A stretch of DNA of 64,000 nucleotides from Motiliproteus sp036960175. GTDB lineage: Bacteria; Pseudomonadota; Gammaproteobacteria; Pseudomonadales; Balneatricaceae. Under the pieces are notes generated by a model. The model worked only from the letters and a program-made list of their open reading frames with translations, ran no database searches and was not told the origin of the DNA. The stretch covers positions 44,223 to 108,222 of the forward strand of contig JBALWH010000011.1 of the NCBI GenBank assembly GCA_036960175.1. Reading direction: 5' to 3'. The translations under genes were made by a program, and so were the position numbers. Of this stretch, positions 1 through 8,484 are shown piece after piece (the stretch's first letter is position 1; every line of letters begins with the position of its first letter).

Positions 1-313
1 TATCTGCTGCCAAGGCAAAACGAAACACAGTCAGCTGCACGCCAAAACGGATGTCCGGATTATTGCGATCATGGAGGTTGGCGGTCAGGTACCACCACTC
101 ATTCTGGTAGCCTTGATGCTGCCAATGATCCTTGGGGAAAGTAAATATTGGCCCTGGCCGGGCGGTCAGATAGCCCTCTACGTCCTGCTTGGCCCCCATC
201 AATTCCGCCAGCCGCAATGTCGATTCGCCCGACTTGGGGTTCTCGTCCTGCCAGGGGCTAATTAGCAGTAGCAGCGCTAACAAAGCCGCAACGGCAATCC
301 CCACTCGAGTCAT
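1..313 (-). CDS. AttH-like lipocalin-domain protein (partial, 3' end outside window)
   Basis: Only the first 104 codons are visible. Residues 4-19 form a hydrophobic signal or membrane anchor. Residues 63-80 contain a run with H-W-Q-H...Y-Q-N-E-W-W-Y-L-T-A-N-L, the hallmark of the AttH/carotenoid 1,2-hydratase-like lipocalin family (often annotated CrtC-like). The ATG overlaps the stop of the upstream permease gene (ATGA), so it is the last visible gene of an ABC-transporter operon. In AttEFGH-type systems the AttH component is the periplasmic or secreted partner of an FtsX-type ABC transporter; its substrate is not known to me. The operon context makes AttH more likely than a carotenoid enzyme. 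Confidence 0.85.
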   Translation of the reverse strand, partial: MTRVGIAVAALLALLLLISPWQDENPKSGESTLRLAELMGAKQDVEGYLTARPGPIFTFPKDHWQHQGYQNEWWYLTANLHDRNNPDIRFGVQLTVFRFALAAD

Positions 314-2892
314 TGGAGCCTCCCAGAGGGCGGTGATTTCAAAATCTGATCAGGAACGCTGGAATGCTCTTTATACTGTTTCCAGGCGGGGTAAACACAG
401 GCTAGCAAGGCCGCTGTCACCGCCAATATTGGAGCCTGAAGCAACGACTGCCACTCTAACTCGTAAAATAGAGTCCAGCCAAACGCCCGCAACTGAATCA
501 CTTCAATCAAACCCCAGGCCAGCAACATACCCACCGGCACAGCGGCGATACCCGCCAGCAAACCAATCAGTAATCCCTGATAGCTCAGCAACAGCACCCG
601 TTGCTTTAGACTAAGCCCCACTGCGCGCAGCAATTTCATCTCCTGCTGCCGCTCAAGCTGCAGCGCCATCAGCGCCGATAGCATGCCGACAAAGGCGACC
701 AACAAAGCCAACAACCGCAGCACATCGGTGACTAGGAATGTGCGCTCAAATATTTCCAGCGATCGATCCAGCACCCCACGACGTTCACTGATGCGCAGCA
801 TATCAGCCTCTGGCAACCGCCTGATTCGATTCAGCAGCGACTGAATATCAGCCTCAGGTTTCAGATACAGGCCCGCCACTCGACCGGGTTTCAAATGCCA
901 GTAACGGGAGAAGTTCTGCGGGCTTAGAATCGCCCGGCCATTACTGTCACCGTAATCAAAATAGACGCCGGCGATGACAAATTCCTCTACCCCTAAGGGG
1001 GTCATCAAAGGGATCTTATCCCCTCGAAAAAGCCCATGGCGATTTGCCAAAGGCTCGCTAATCAGAATATGTCCTGGCTGCTGAAAATCCTGCCAAACCT
1101 GTTGCACGTCAGTGCTTTTAAATCGATGCTTAAAACGAGATTTAAAACGATAGCCCGACTGCGCCTGAGGAGGTAAGTCACTGGCAAAGAGTTGCAGCTG
1201 CCGACCTAAAGTTTCAGTGCTGACACGCTGATAGGAGGCTAGCGTTTCTATTTCCGGCTGATCTTGCAACCATTGCCAAATTTGCGGTGCTAGGGAACGG
1301 TAATCATCGGGCAAACGCGTCTGCGGGGAGATATAGATATCGGCGTTGAGTCGCTGCTTTAACCACAGATCCAGGGTGGATCTGAAGCTACCAATCATCA
1401 GGCTCATCGATACCGTCACAGCAACGGCCACCATTAACGCCATTAACGCGACGGCTGTGCGGCTCAGTCCTCGTTCCGTGTCTTTTAGCGCCATGGAAAA
1501 AACCAACCCCCGCTGCGGGCTGCGTATGGCGGCCAAGCCACGACAGCTATAGCTCACCAACATCGGCATCAGACAGGCACCGGCCAATAGCAAGGCAGTG
1601 ACAAGCAGATAACCACCGACAATGCCAGTTTGCGGCAGATAATAGAGCACCAAAGCCAGCAACAATAACAACACCGACAGGCCCGGTAAGCGCTGACTTA
1701 ACTGCCGGGATTTACGCTCCAGCAGCACTCGGCTCTGGCTGCTACGGACCGATGTTTTTACTGCATGCAACGCCGGCATTAGACCCGCCAGCAGTGCACC
1801 ACCGAGCCCAACCGCAACTACCTTCAGTATCAGCCAAGGTTGCAACTGTAGGATTTCGATCGGGCTTACCGCATAAAGATCGTTAATGGTGCGGGTCACC
1901 AGTACCAGCAATTGGTCTGCCAACAACAGCCCTGCCAGCAAGCCCAGCAAAGTACCAATACTGCCGATCAACAGCAGTTCTAACAGTAGATAGGTAATTA
2001 ACTCGCGCTGACTGACTCCGACATTTCGCAGCTGTCCGAACAACTGCTGGCGCTGCACCAGGGAAAAGAACAAGGTGTTGTAGACCAGAAACACCCCGAC
2101 CACCATGGCCAATAACCCCATTGCACTGAGATTAAGGTGGAGGGCTTCGGTTAGGTTTTCAGTGGCTCCACGACTTTTCTGCACGCTGACTAACTGAATG
2201 CCAGCAGGTACCCATTGGCGAATTTTTTGCGCCTTATCGTCATCAATATTCAATTCAATATGATCAATTTTTCCGGCCATATTAAACAACTGCTGAGCCC
2301 GGCCAATGTCCATCAGTAACAGCGAACTGAAGCGACTATCATCTGCGGCCCCAATGCGGCCAATAATATTCACCGGCCGATCACCCCTATCGGTAAACAG
2401 TGTTAATTCGGCGCCTTTGAGTTGTTGTCGTTGATAGCTTATCTCCCCGATCAGCACACTGGCAGGCTCTAGCAGTAGCTGTCGCGGCTGAAATCCGTCG
2501 GAAACCGGCACCTCCTGCATTGGCCCAAAGCGCTGCAGTTGAAAAACATCAATGCCCAACAACTGCACCACCGGACCAGTGTCATTATGCAGCCGCACAT
2601 GACGGCTGATCAGCGGCGCAGCCTCTACCCCCCAGTGTTCACGCAACTGGGTTAACAGCGATTCGGCAATAGGCTGCTCGCTACTGAGCCGATATCTGGC
2701 CTGACCCAGCAGTTGCTCATTAGCAATGTCGAAGTTTTTCCGGGCACTGTAGTTGGTGATTTCCACCCCGGAAACTCCAGCCACGCCGAGCATTATTCCT
2801 AGCAGGGCAAACATCAGCAACCAAGGGTGTTTACGAAAATAACCGAGATTGGCCTGCAGTAATAATGGTGGCAATAAGCGCAGGCCCACCAC
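310..2892 (-). CDS. FtsX-family ABC transporter permease, fused AttF-AttG type
   Basis: An 860-residue inner-membrane permease of the MacB/LolE/FtsX superfamily. A membrane segment lies near residues 24-42, followed by a large periplasmic domain, then a three-helix FtsX block around 250-375. A second copy of the pattern follows (helices near 470-495 and three close to the C-terminus), so this is two FtsX units in one chain. The GTG start overlaps the TAG stop of the ATPase gene, and a second GTG follows directly, so the start may be one codon later. Such permeases work with LolD-like ATPases and drive mechanotransmission or lipid/lipoprotein handling at the periplasmic face rather than classical transport. 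The AttH-like gene that follows suggests an AttEFGH system. Confidence 0.9.
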   Translation of the reverse strand: MVGLRLLPPLLLQANLGYFRKHPWLLMFALLGIMLGVAGVSGVEITNYSARKNFDIANEQLLGQARYRLSSEQPIAESLLTQLREHWGVEAAPLISRHVRLHNDTGPVVQLLGIDVFQLQRFGPMQEVPVSDGFQPRQLLLEPASVLIGEISYQRQQLKGAELTLFTDRGDRPVNIIGRIGAADDSRFSSLLLMDIGRAQQLFNMAGKIDHIELNIDDDKAQKIRQWVPAGIQLVSVQKSRGATENLTEALHLNLSAMGLLAMVVGVFLVYNTLFFSLVQRQQLFGQLRNVGVSQRELITYLLLELLLIGSIGTLLGLLAGLLLADQLLVLVTRTINDLYAVSPIEILQLQPWLILKVVAVGLGGALLAGLMPALHAVKTSVRSSQSRVLLERKSRQLSQRLPGLSVLLLLLALVLYYLPQTGIVGGYLLVTALLLAGACLMPMLVSYSCRGLAAIRSPQRGLVFSMALKDTERGLSRTAVALMALMVAVAVTVSMSLMIGSFRSTLDLWLKQRLNADIYISPQTRLPDDYRSLAPQIWQWLQDQPEIETLASYQRVSTETLGRQLQLFASDLPPQAQSGYRFKSRFKHRFKSTDVQQVWQDFQQPGHILISEPLANRHGLFRGDKIPLMTPLGVEEFVIAGVYFDYGDSNGRAILSPQNFSRYWHLKPGRVAGLYLKPEADIQSLLNRIRRLPEADMLRISERRGVLDRSLEIFERTFLVTDVLRLLALLVAFVGMLSALMALQLERQQEMKLLRAVGLSLKQRVLLLSYQGLLIGLLAGIAAVPVGMLLAWGLIEVIQLRAFGWTLFYELEWQSLLQAPILAVTAALLACVYPAWKQYKEHSSVPDQILKSPPSGRLQ

Positions 2893-3650
2893 TACAGTCC
2901 CGCATCCTGATTAGCGGCTTGTTCTGTTTCAACCTGGCCTTGATTTAAACGCAGCACCCGGTCCCCATGGGCTGCCAGACGTTCATTATGAGTCACCAAG
3001 ATCAAACTCTGCTGCCGTTGCCGTACCTGATCAAAAAGCAACCGTGAGACTTTCTCGGCATTACTATTATCGAGGCTGCCGGTGGGCTCATCCGCTAATA
3101 ATAACGAGGGTTGGTGCACCAATGCCCGAGCGATGGCCACGCGCTGCTGCTCACCGCCGGACAGTTGTTCGGGATAGAGATCCTCAATGTGTAGCAACCC
3201 CAGTTGCCCGAGTAGCTCACGGATCGGTTGCTGATCCTGACACATCCTATTCAGCTGCAAGGGCAACAGCAGGTTTTCCATCACCGTCAAACTGGGAATC
3301 AGATTAAAGAATTGAAAGACGATACCAATATGCTGACGCCGAAACAGCGTGCGCTGATGCTCACTCAATTCGGTGATGGATTTTCCGGCAATAGTCACGG
3401 TCCCCTGATCCGGATATTCAAGCCCGGCGATCAGATTCAATAGCGTAGATTTACCTGAGCCACTAGCACCCAGCAGCACCAACACTTCACCGGGGGACAG
3501 GGTCAGATCCACGCCTTTTAATACGGTTTGTGAGCGACTGCCAACATCGAAGTTTTTATGCAGATTTTTCAGTACCAGCAGCTTCTCTGCAGCGGCATTA
3601 GTCTCGGCAATAGCCTCAGGAACAATCTCAGGAATAGTCTTTGCGCTCAT
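2892..3650 (-). CDS. LolD-like ABC transporter ATP-binding protein (AttE type)
   Basis: ATPase of about 252 residues with a Walker A GASGSGKST near residue 61-69, an LSGGEQQR signature near 163-170 and a Walker B LLLADE followed by PTGSLD. This arrangement is typical of the MacB/LolD family that pairs with FtsX permeases. Two ATGs are in frame. GGAG is spaced six bases before the second (MSAKT...), which I chose; the first ATG at 3656 would have no spacing. The N-terminus carries an Ala/Glu-rich extension of about 20 residues before the ABC fold. It is the first gene of the operon with the fused permease and AttH-like protein. Confidence 0.92.
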   Translation of the reverse strand: MSAKTIPEIVPEAIAETNAAAEKLLVLKNLHKNFDVGSRSQTVLKGVDLTLSPGEVLVLLGASGSGKSTLLNLIAGLEYPDQGTVTIAGKSITELSEHQRTLFRRQHIGIVFQFFNLIPSLTVMENLLLPLQLNRMCQDQQPIRELLGQLGLLHIEDLYPEQLSGGEQQRVAIARALVHQPSLLLADEPTGSLDNSNAEKVSRLLFDQVRQRQQSLILVTHNERLAAHGDRVLRLNQGQVETEQAANQDAGL

Positions 3651-3876
3651 TGGCATCTCCGATCAGGCAAGATAGCTACAACATCATCGGTTTGACGACG
3701 CTGTCTGCCTTGTCTCGTCCATAGAGCAGAGCCACCCGCACACGCTTGCTCATAACCTTGGCTCCAATAGATACTGACAAAGCCGAGAATAAGTGTGTAC
3801 CAAGCAGCTTCAGGTTGCTACCGAAGGCAAAGGAAAGATTGTGTTGCTGTGGAGGTACCGCCGCTGCGCCCTAGTC

Positions 3877-4284
3877 TCAGGCGCAACCCTTGTCTTTGAG
3901 ATAGGCAGCCAGTTCACGGTCCACCACGTTGATATGATTGCGTAGCCAGTCGGCCAAGAAATCCAGGAAGGCCTTGGCGGCTTCCGGATCATCGCTCATC
4001 AAGCGCACATCAAAACCGAATAGTTCATCGGTGGTACGACTGTGATTCTGTCGATGCTCTATCAACCCAGGATATTCGAACTCTTTCATCAGCTCTTCTT
4101 CGTCAGAAAAGTGCACCAGTACATAGTCCATCAACTGATTGAGGATATGTAAAAATTCGTCCTTAGAGTCTTTCCGCTCTAGAGCCTCCCAAGTGTCATT
4201 GATATAGCCGATAAAAAGACCATGTTGCTCATCAATAAGGGAAACGCCCAATTTCAGGCTGTCATCGAATACAAATTTGTCCAT
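3877..4284 (-). CDS. bacteriohemerythrin
   Basis: A single-domain hemerythrin of 135 residues. The full set of di-iron ligands is visible: H21, H58, E62, H77, H81, H117 and D122. Proteins of this family bind O2 reversibly at a non-haem di-iron centre and act as oxygen store, carrier or sensor in the cytoplasm. Fused signalling versions exist, but here no other domain is attached. An AGAGGA ribosome-binding site precedes the ATG. It appears to be transcribed alone; about 230 bp separate it from the ABC operon and about 110 bp from the ndpA homologue. Confidence 0.95.
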   Translation of the reverse strand: MDKFVFDDSLKLGVSLIDEQHGLFIGYINDTWEALERKDSKDEFLHILNQLMDYVLVHFSDEEELMKEFEYPGLIEHRQNHSRTTDELFGFDVRLMSDDPEAAKAFLDFLADWLRNHINVVDRELAAYLKDKGCA

Positions 4285-4397
4285 AAATACTGTCCTCTAA
4301 ACAACCCATAAGACGGTTGAAGTGCCGCAGTATAGGCTTTTATGCGGTAAAGGATAATTCAACTTTAAGGGAAAGCCTAGGCCCGCTATCTCAGCAC

Positions 4398-5405
4398 CTA
4401 CGCTTTATCTTTGCCGCGATTGAGCTGTTTTTTAAGCGTAGGAGGCGTGCCACGAATCATCAGCGTATCAGTATCGGGGTCATAGACCACCTGCTCACCC
4501 AATAACATTTCGGAAAAACTGATACTGATTCCTTTCATCGATCCGCTGTAACGAACAAATTTCTTCAAGCCACTACGATCGGCCGGAATATTACTCTGCA
4601 ATGGACTATCGTGCTCAGACACGTAGTTGAAGAACTTATCCGGATCAGTAGTATCCAGGGCAACAGAGAGTTCCTTTATTTGCACCCGCTCACCGGATTC
4701 TACCTGCTCATTACAGTATTCATAAGCCTTCTGCTTAACTTCGGAAACTTTGCCCTGATCTGGGTAGGACTGGTCACAATAGTCTTTAAAAACCTTCAGC
4801 AGGGTCTGAGTCTGCTCCTTAGCATCCAACTCTTCAGTACAACCGATAAACTGTCTAAAACTTTCATTCAGCTCTTTGCCGCTGCGGGATTTTACGAAGG
4901 ATATGTACTGACTGCTGCCCTCCTGGCGCCACTCATCCAGATTAATTTTGACTCCCATCTGTACCTTACCCAGATCCAGATGCCGGGCATCATTGAGTTC
5001 CAACTCATCATCAATAATGACCGCCGGACTGGTGCTGAGTAGCAGAATGATAAGTTGTTCCTGCTCCAGCACACGCTGGCGAGAAAACAACAGATAGCCG
5101 GTGACCGATTCGGCCTGTTGATCTAGCAGTGATTTGAAATGTTTGAGGCTGTGATCGCTGAACTGCACCAGGTCGATCTCGCCATTCAGGTATTGCTGCA
5201 ACCAACCGCTGAAGGGGAATTGCTGGGGGTCTGTTTCAAAACCACCGTAGATTTTTCCGGAACGGTTGTTGTAGGCAGCAACGACTTTGCTGATCAACCC
5301 TTCCAATGGCGAATTCAGGGTCAGCAATGAGCGGCGCTGGGAGATGTTAGTTTGTTCACCGTCCTGCCGCTCGATGAAATGAACAATCGCTTCTTTAATC
5401 GCCAT
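4398..5405 (-). CDS. ndpA: nucleoid-associated protein NdpA/YejK
   Basis: 335 residues, the usual length of the YejK/NdpA (37-kDa nucleoid-associated protein) family. Typical family features are the N-terminal MAIKEAIVHFIERQ start, a central segment with the pattern F-V-K-S-R-S-G-K, and a C-terminal part with G-M-K-G-I-S-I-S-F-S. The family associates with the nucleoid and in some species antagonises transcription; its exact role is poorly known. It is a monocistronic housekeeping-type gene here. The IS5-like MITE lies about 65 bp upstream of its start codon and could affect its promoter. Confidence 0.92.
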   Translation of the reverse strand: MAIKEAIVHFIERQDGEQTNISQRRSLLTLNSPLEGLISKVVAAYNNRSGKIYGGFETDPQQFPFSGWLQQYLNGEIDLVQFSDHSLKHFKSLLDQQAESVTGYLLFSRQRVLEQEQLIILLLSTSPAVIIDDELELNDARHLDLGKVQMGVKINLDEWRQEGSSQYISFVKSRSGKELNESFRQFIGCTEELDAKEQTQTLLKVFKDYCDQSYPDQGKVSEVKQKAYEYCNEQVESGERVQIKELSVALDTTDPDKFFNYVSEHDSPLQSNIPADRSGLKKFVRYSGSMKGISISFSEMLLGEQVVYDPDTDTLMIRGTPPTLKKQLNRGKDKA

Positions 5406-5470
5406 AATCTGAGTTCCCGTGGAGCCTTAAAAAAGGCGCATTATGCCAGAAACTCAGACTCAGCAATAAA

Positions 5471-5734
5471 GGAACCTGCGAAATAAGTCCAGTGTGTTCT
5501 CTGCGGGATCTAGAATGGCCAGATGTGCGAAAGACCGTGCAGTGAAATGTCTGGACCTTTTCAAACGGTCTGACAAAGCAGGTGGCCATTCTAGAGCCCG
5601 TCCTTCGGAGCTTTCAGAGAGACCGGATCTCGGTGTTAACGATTTTCGACGTACAACCAGTATGTCTGCAATCGCTGCCTTGATCTCCAATCTCTCTGAA
5701 AGACAGAGGCGCAAGAGACTTGTTCGCAGGTTCC
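5471..5734. mobile_element. 264-bp MITE with IS5-like terminal inverted repeats
   Basis: The ends read GGAACCTGCGAAATAAGTCC on the left and, reverse-complemented, GGAACCTGCGAACAAGTCTC on the right. They share a perfect 12-base core with extended similarity. A 4-bp direct repeat TAAA flanks both sides (5467-5470 and 5735-5738). The termini resemble those of IS5 (GGAAGGTGCGAACAAGT..., from memory). The inside holds a second inverted repeat, TCTAGAATGGCC at 5509-5520 with its complement at 5584-5595, enclosing AGACCGT/ACGGTCT (5532-5538/5565-5571), so the left half can fold into a long hairpin. No transposase is encoded; the open frames crossing it show no DDE motifs. It sits 15 bp past the mipA stop, between that gene and ndpA. 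Confidence 0.8.
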
Positions 5735-5749
5735 TAAACTTACCGCACT

Positions 5750-6514
5750 TTAAAACTTATAATTCAAACCGACACTGGCGCGAGCCTCACGATCATCGTC
5801 GACCATGGAGCTGTCAGAAATATTATCGTCCAGCCAGGTATAACGAACATTGGCCACCGCAGTCCACTGTGGCGCTATCTGATAATAAGCATCGACCTTG
5901 ATATAGGGGTTAACGCTGGAGTCGGCGTCATAGGTGCCGATACTACCGCCGTTACGGGCAGATTCTGCAGCGCTGACACCGTAGTAATAATTATTGTAGT
6001 CATCACTCTGCCAGTCTAGACCGACAGCCGGAGTGAGTCCTGATTGCTGATCATTGCCAGCCAAGGGAAAAGCGTAGTTGATATTGACCCGCTCACCTTC
6101 GTGAGTGTCGGAAATATCCGTCAATGCGGTAATGCTGAGGTTTTCTAAACGGTAGCGGACGCCTGCCTCGAAGGCCATATCCCGTTCATCCAATGAAGAC
6201 AGCGAATCACTATCGTCAGGATCAAATTCCAGGGTATTGAGATTACCGATCACTTCGATACTGCCGGTACCCTTATAGACCTGATACCCCAGTTCTGTGC
6301 CGCGCACATGGAAATTACCGGACCGGTAATTAATCAGCGGAATGACTTGAGGATCATTGTCGTAGTCACGATAGGGGCTATCGCTGACCGTAGCTCCCAA
6401 ACCTAAACTAAATTCTGATTGTTGTGAGCTCTGGTCAGCAAAAGCTGCCGAGGATACCAGCAAGGGAGATAGTAATAGTGCGCTGTTTAGAGCCAATCGA
6501 GATGAATTAATCAA
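5750..6514 (-). CDS. MipA/OmpV family outer-membrane protein
   Basis: 254 residues with a signal peptide (hydrophobic residues 8-26, cleavage near AFA/DQ). The mature part is rich in alternating polar/aromatic strands and ends in Y-K-F, a C-terminal aromatic as expected for an outer-membrane beta-barrel. The segments R-Y-R-L-E-N-L-S and A-P-Q-W-T-A-V-A-N-V-R-Y fit the MipA/OmpV family (MltA-interacting protein). The start is TTG, eight bases after AGGAG; no ATG is available before the signal peptide. The LysR gene lies about 115 bp upstream on the same strand and may control it. The MITE ends almost at its stop codon. Confidence 0.88.
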   Translation of the reverse strand: MINSSRLALNSALLLSPLLVSSAAFADQSSQQSEFSLGLGATVSDSPYRDYDNDPQVIPLINYRSGNFHVRGTELGYQVYKGTGSIEVIGNLNTLEFDPDDSDSLSSLDERDMAFEAGVRYRLENLSITALTDISDTHEGERVNINYAFPLAGNDQQSGLTPAVGLDWQSDDYNNYYYGVSAAESARNGGSIGTYDADSSVNPYIKVDAYYQIAPQWTAVANVRYTWLDDNISDSSMVDDDREARASVGLNYKF

Positions 6515-6628
6515 TGGTGTTACTCCTATCTGTAAGTCGATGGGAGTACTTTATAGAGCGGGCTGAAGCCCAGCCAATGAGTCGGACTTATGACCGCTAT
6601 GCCTGAGAGTTATCGAACCTTTTTTGCC

Positions 6629-7588
6629 CTATTCTTCTGTCGCCTGCTGACTCTCTTTCATACGCTCTACTTCCTCCGTGGATATGCTGACAATCCGTTC
6701 CCGCAGCCATTTCGAGGCCGGATCATTGTGATTGCGCTCGTCCCAGAACAGATTGGTAGTGAAAGCCTTGGTATCAAACTCTTTAAATTCCAGGGGCACC
6801 ACTGAGTCTAAGCCCAACAAGTTCCACCAGGTGTATTTAAAACCAACCAAGAAATTATCACTCTGCAATAGCGCCTGTCGGATGGTCATGAAATGGGAAG
6901 CTTCCAGATTAATAGTGCGCTGCAGCCCCTGACTTTTCAAATAAAGATCCATGGGGCCGCGATCATTTATCCCCTTGAACCAGGGTTTGATATGACCGTA
7001 CTGGACCATTTCCTCGGTGCTGATCTCCCCTTTGTCAGCAAAAGGATGATTTTTACGCACAAAGATACAGGTATGATCTTCAGACAACTGACGTCCGTGA
7101 ATCCCAGCAGGCAGATTGTCGCTCATAACGCCGCAGACAAAATCAACGGTGCCCTGAGACAGCGCCTGAATACTGTCAGCACTGTAATGAACCAGTTTCA
7201 GATGCACTCCAGGCGCCTCTTCTACCAGCTGTTCCATTAATTTGGGTATAAATAACGCAGAAAGGGGGTCGGCAGCTGCAATGCTAAAGCTGCGTTCAAG
7301 ATTCGCCGGTGTAAATTCCGCAGGGGTCAGAACTTTGATCAGCTGATCCAGTGCTCTGACTATGAGCGGATGCAATTCCAGGCTTTTGGGGGTCGGGTCC
7401 AACCCCTTGGGAGTGCGTATAAACAGCTGATCGTTAAACAGACCCCGCAGTCGCTGCAGCGTTTTGCTCATGGCCGGCTGGGTCACATGCAAACGCTCAG
7501 CGGCGCGGGAAACATTACGCTCATCCATCAGCGCATTAAAGGCCACCAACAGATTAAGATCGATACGGTTTAACTGATCCGGATTCAA
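6629..7588 (-). CDS. LysR family transcriptional regulator
   Basis: N-terminal winged helix-turn-helix (N-R-I-D-L-N-L-L-V-A-F-N-A-L...N-V-S-R-A-A-E-R-L-H-V-T-Q-P-A-M-S) followed by a periplasmic-binding-protein-like effector domain, about 319 residues. I chose the TTG at 7588 because AAGGAG lies six bases before it and the family normally starts just before the R-I-D-L-N motif. A GTG at 7624 would add 12 residues but lacks a ribosome-binding site. It lies upstream of the MipA-like gene in the same direction. The effector is unknown. LysR proteins of this subtype, with the L-F-N-D-Q-L-F-I-R-T pattern, are common in marine gammaproteobacteria. Confidence 0.9.
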   Translation of the reverse strand: MNPDQLNRIDLNLLVAFNALMDERNVSRAAERLHVTQPAMSKTLQRLRGLFNDQLFIRTPKGLDPTPKSLELHPLIVRALDQLIKVLTPAEFTPANLERSFSIAAADPLSALFIPKLMEQLVEEAPGVHLKLVHYSADSIQALSQGTVDFVCGVMSDNLPAGIHGRQLSEDHTCIFVRKNHPFADKGEISTEEMVQYGHIKPWFKGINDRGPMDLYLKSQGLQRTINLEASHFMTIRQALLQSDNFLVGFKYTWWNLLGLDSVVPLEFKEFDTKAFTTNLFWDERNHNDPASKWLRERIVSISTEEVERMKESQQATEE

Positions 7589-7663
7589 GGGAATCTCCTT
7601 ATACACCTGAGCTATTCGCTTCACAGCATAGATGAGTCATCCCTTAATCAGCAACCCTCACTG

Positions 7664-8185
7664 CTACTCGATAAGAGGAATCTGTTTCGCCATACTCAAG
7701 CTCACCAGCACGTCCATGCGGTGTTCAAGCTGGAAAAAACGGGCTAACTGCCGTGGACTGAGCACTTCCAGAAAGCGATTACCAAAACGCTGGCGCAGTA
7801 ATTGTCGCTGGCTATCTATCACCCCATGTTCATTTAGCAGCGCCAGTGCCATGTCGTCACTGACCTTGCCCTGATGATAGGCCTCAGCGTATTGCACGAT
7901 CTGGTTCCAGACGCGGTCATTGACCGTCTCCATGGCAATCACATAATCACTATAGATCTCCCAGAAGGCGCCATCCTGTTCAGCCTCTAACTGCATTTTC
8001 TGCTCTAACAACTGCAATCGATTGAAGCGCAACTTAGCCCGGTTTTGTTCAATATCCATCGCCATGGACATCGCCATAATAGGATTCGGCTTAAATGCTT
8101 CAGCGTTACTCTCACTATTATCAGTGTTCGCCATGACCGCCGAACTGGAAAACAACATAACTAATAACCACTGTCTGATTTTCAT
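7664..8185 (-). CDS. periplasmic protein of unknown function, helical
   Basis: 173 residues with a clear Sec signal peptide (cleavage near VMA/NTD). The mature protein is predicted almost wholly helical, rich in Gln, Leu and Met, with a segment L-S-P-R-Q-L-A-R-F-F-Q-L-E-H-R near residues 143-157. This recalls the L-T-x-x-Q-type helices of Spy/CpxP-like periplasmic chaperones, but the match is weak and I do not assign it. It is divergent from the RND efflux operon across a 300-bp gap. It lies upstream of the LysR gene on the same strand. Confidence 0.7.
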   Translation of the reverse strand: MKIRQWLLVMLFSSSAVMANTDNSESNAEAFKPNPIMAMSMAMDIEQNRAKLRFNRLQLLEQKMQLEAEQDGAFWEIYSDYVIAMETVNDRVWNQIVQYAEAYHQGKVSDDMALALLNEHGVIDSQRQLLRQRFGNRFLEVLSPRQLARFFQLEHRMDVLVSLSMAKQIPLIE

Positions 8186-8256
8186 ATCCTAAACCCTTTA
8201 TTAAATGTCTGAATTCGTTGCCTATACGGATGAACAAAAGCGTTTCCTAACCCCTT

Positions 8257-8283
8257 CGTCATCGTCATCGTCATCGTCATCGT
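8257..8283. repeat. CGTCAT short tandem repeat (4.5 units)
   Basis: Four consecutive CGTCAT hexamers followed by CGT, in the gap between the helical periplasmic protein gene and the RND operon. A simple repeat in a non-coding position can change length by slippage. It sits about 70 bp upstream of the minus-strand start at 8185 and about 200 bp upstream of the efflux adaptor. Confidence 0.85.
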
Positions 8284-8329
8284 TTCGAAATATTTAACAG
8301 GCATTTTAAAAGCGGCGCTAATGACTGCC

Positions 8330-8348
8330 GGTTATAAGCGCTATAACC
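8330..8348. promoter_or_regulatory. 19-bp inverted repeat, candidate operator
   Basis: The sequence GGTTATAAGCGCTATAACC has perfect 7-base arms (GGTTATA/TATAACC) around AGCGC, in the divergent gap upstream of the RND efflux operon. It satisfies the T-N11-A layout typical of LysR sites and would also suit a TetR-type dimer. Which regulator uses it cannot be told; the nearest candidate is the LysR gene at 6629-7588. The rest of the 8186-8484 gap holds the CGTCAT repeat and AT-rich sequence without a convincing promoter. Confidence 0.45.
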
Positions 8349-8484
8349 CTGATTAAATGGAAAAAAGGTCAATTAGAGCTACAGTATTAGTTCAACATTA
8401 TTAATTAATGTAACCCTTCATTTAGCAGGGCTACAGCAATGCCAGCGAATCAAATACGTCCTATTACGTCTGCATGGAGCGACT

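Noticed and set aside
4611..5042. 143-codon plus-strand ORF opposite ndpA
   Set aside because: It lies wholly within a well-conserved gene on the other strand and has no ribosome-binding site.
5494..5901. ORFs crossing the MITE as transposase remnants
   Set aside because: They show no DDE-type motifs and run through the element ends into mipA, so they are chance frames.
8257..8283. CGTCAT repeat as a phase-variation tract
   Set aside because: Hexamer units in a non-coding gap far from both start codons; no promoter elements flank it, so there is no evidence for switching.
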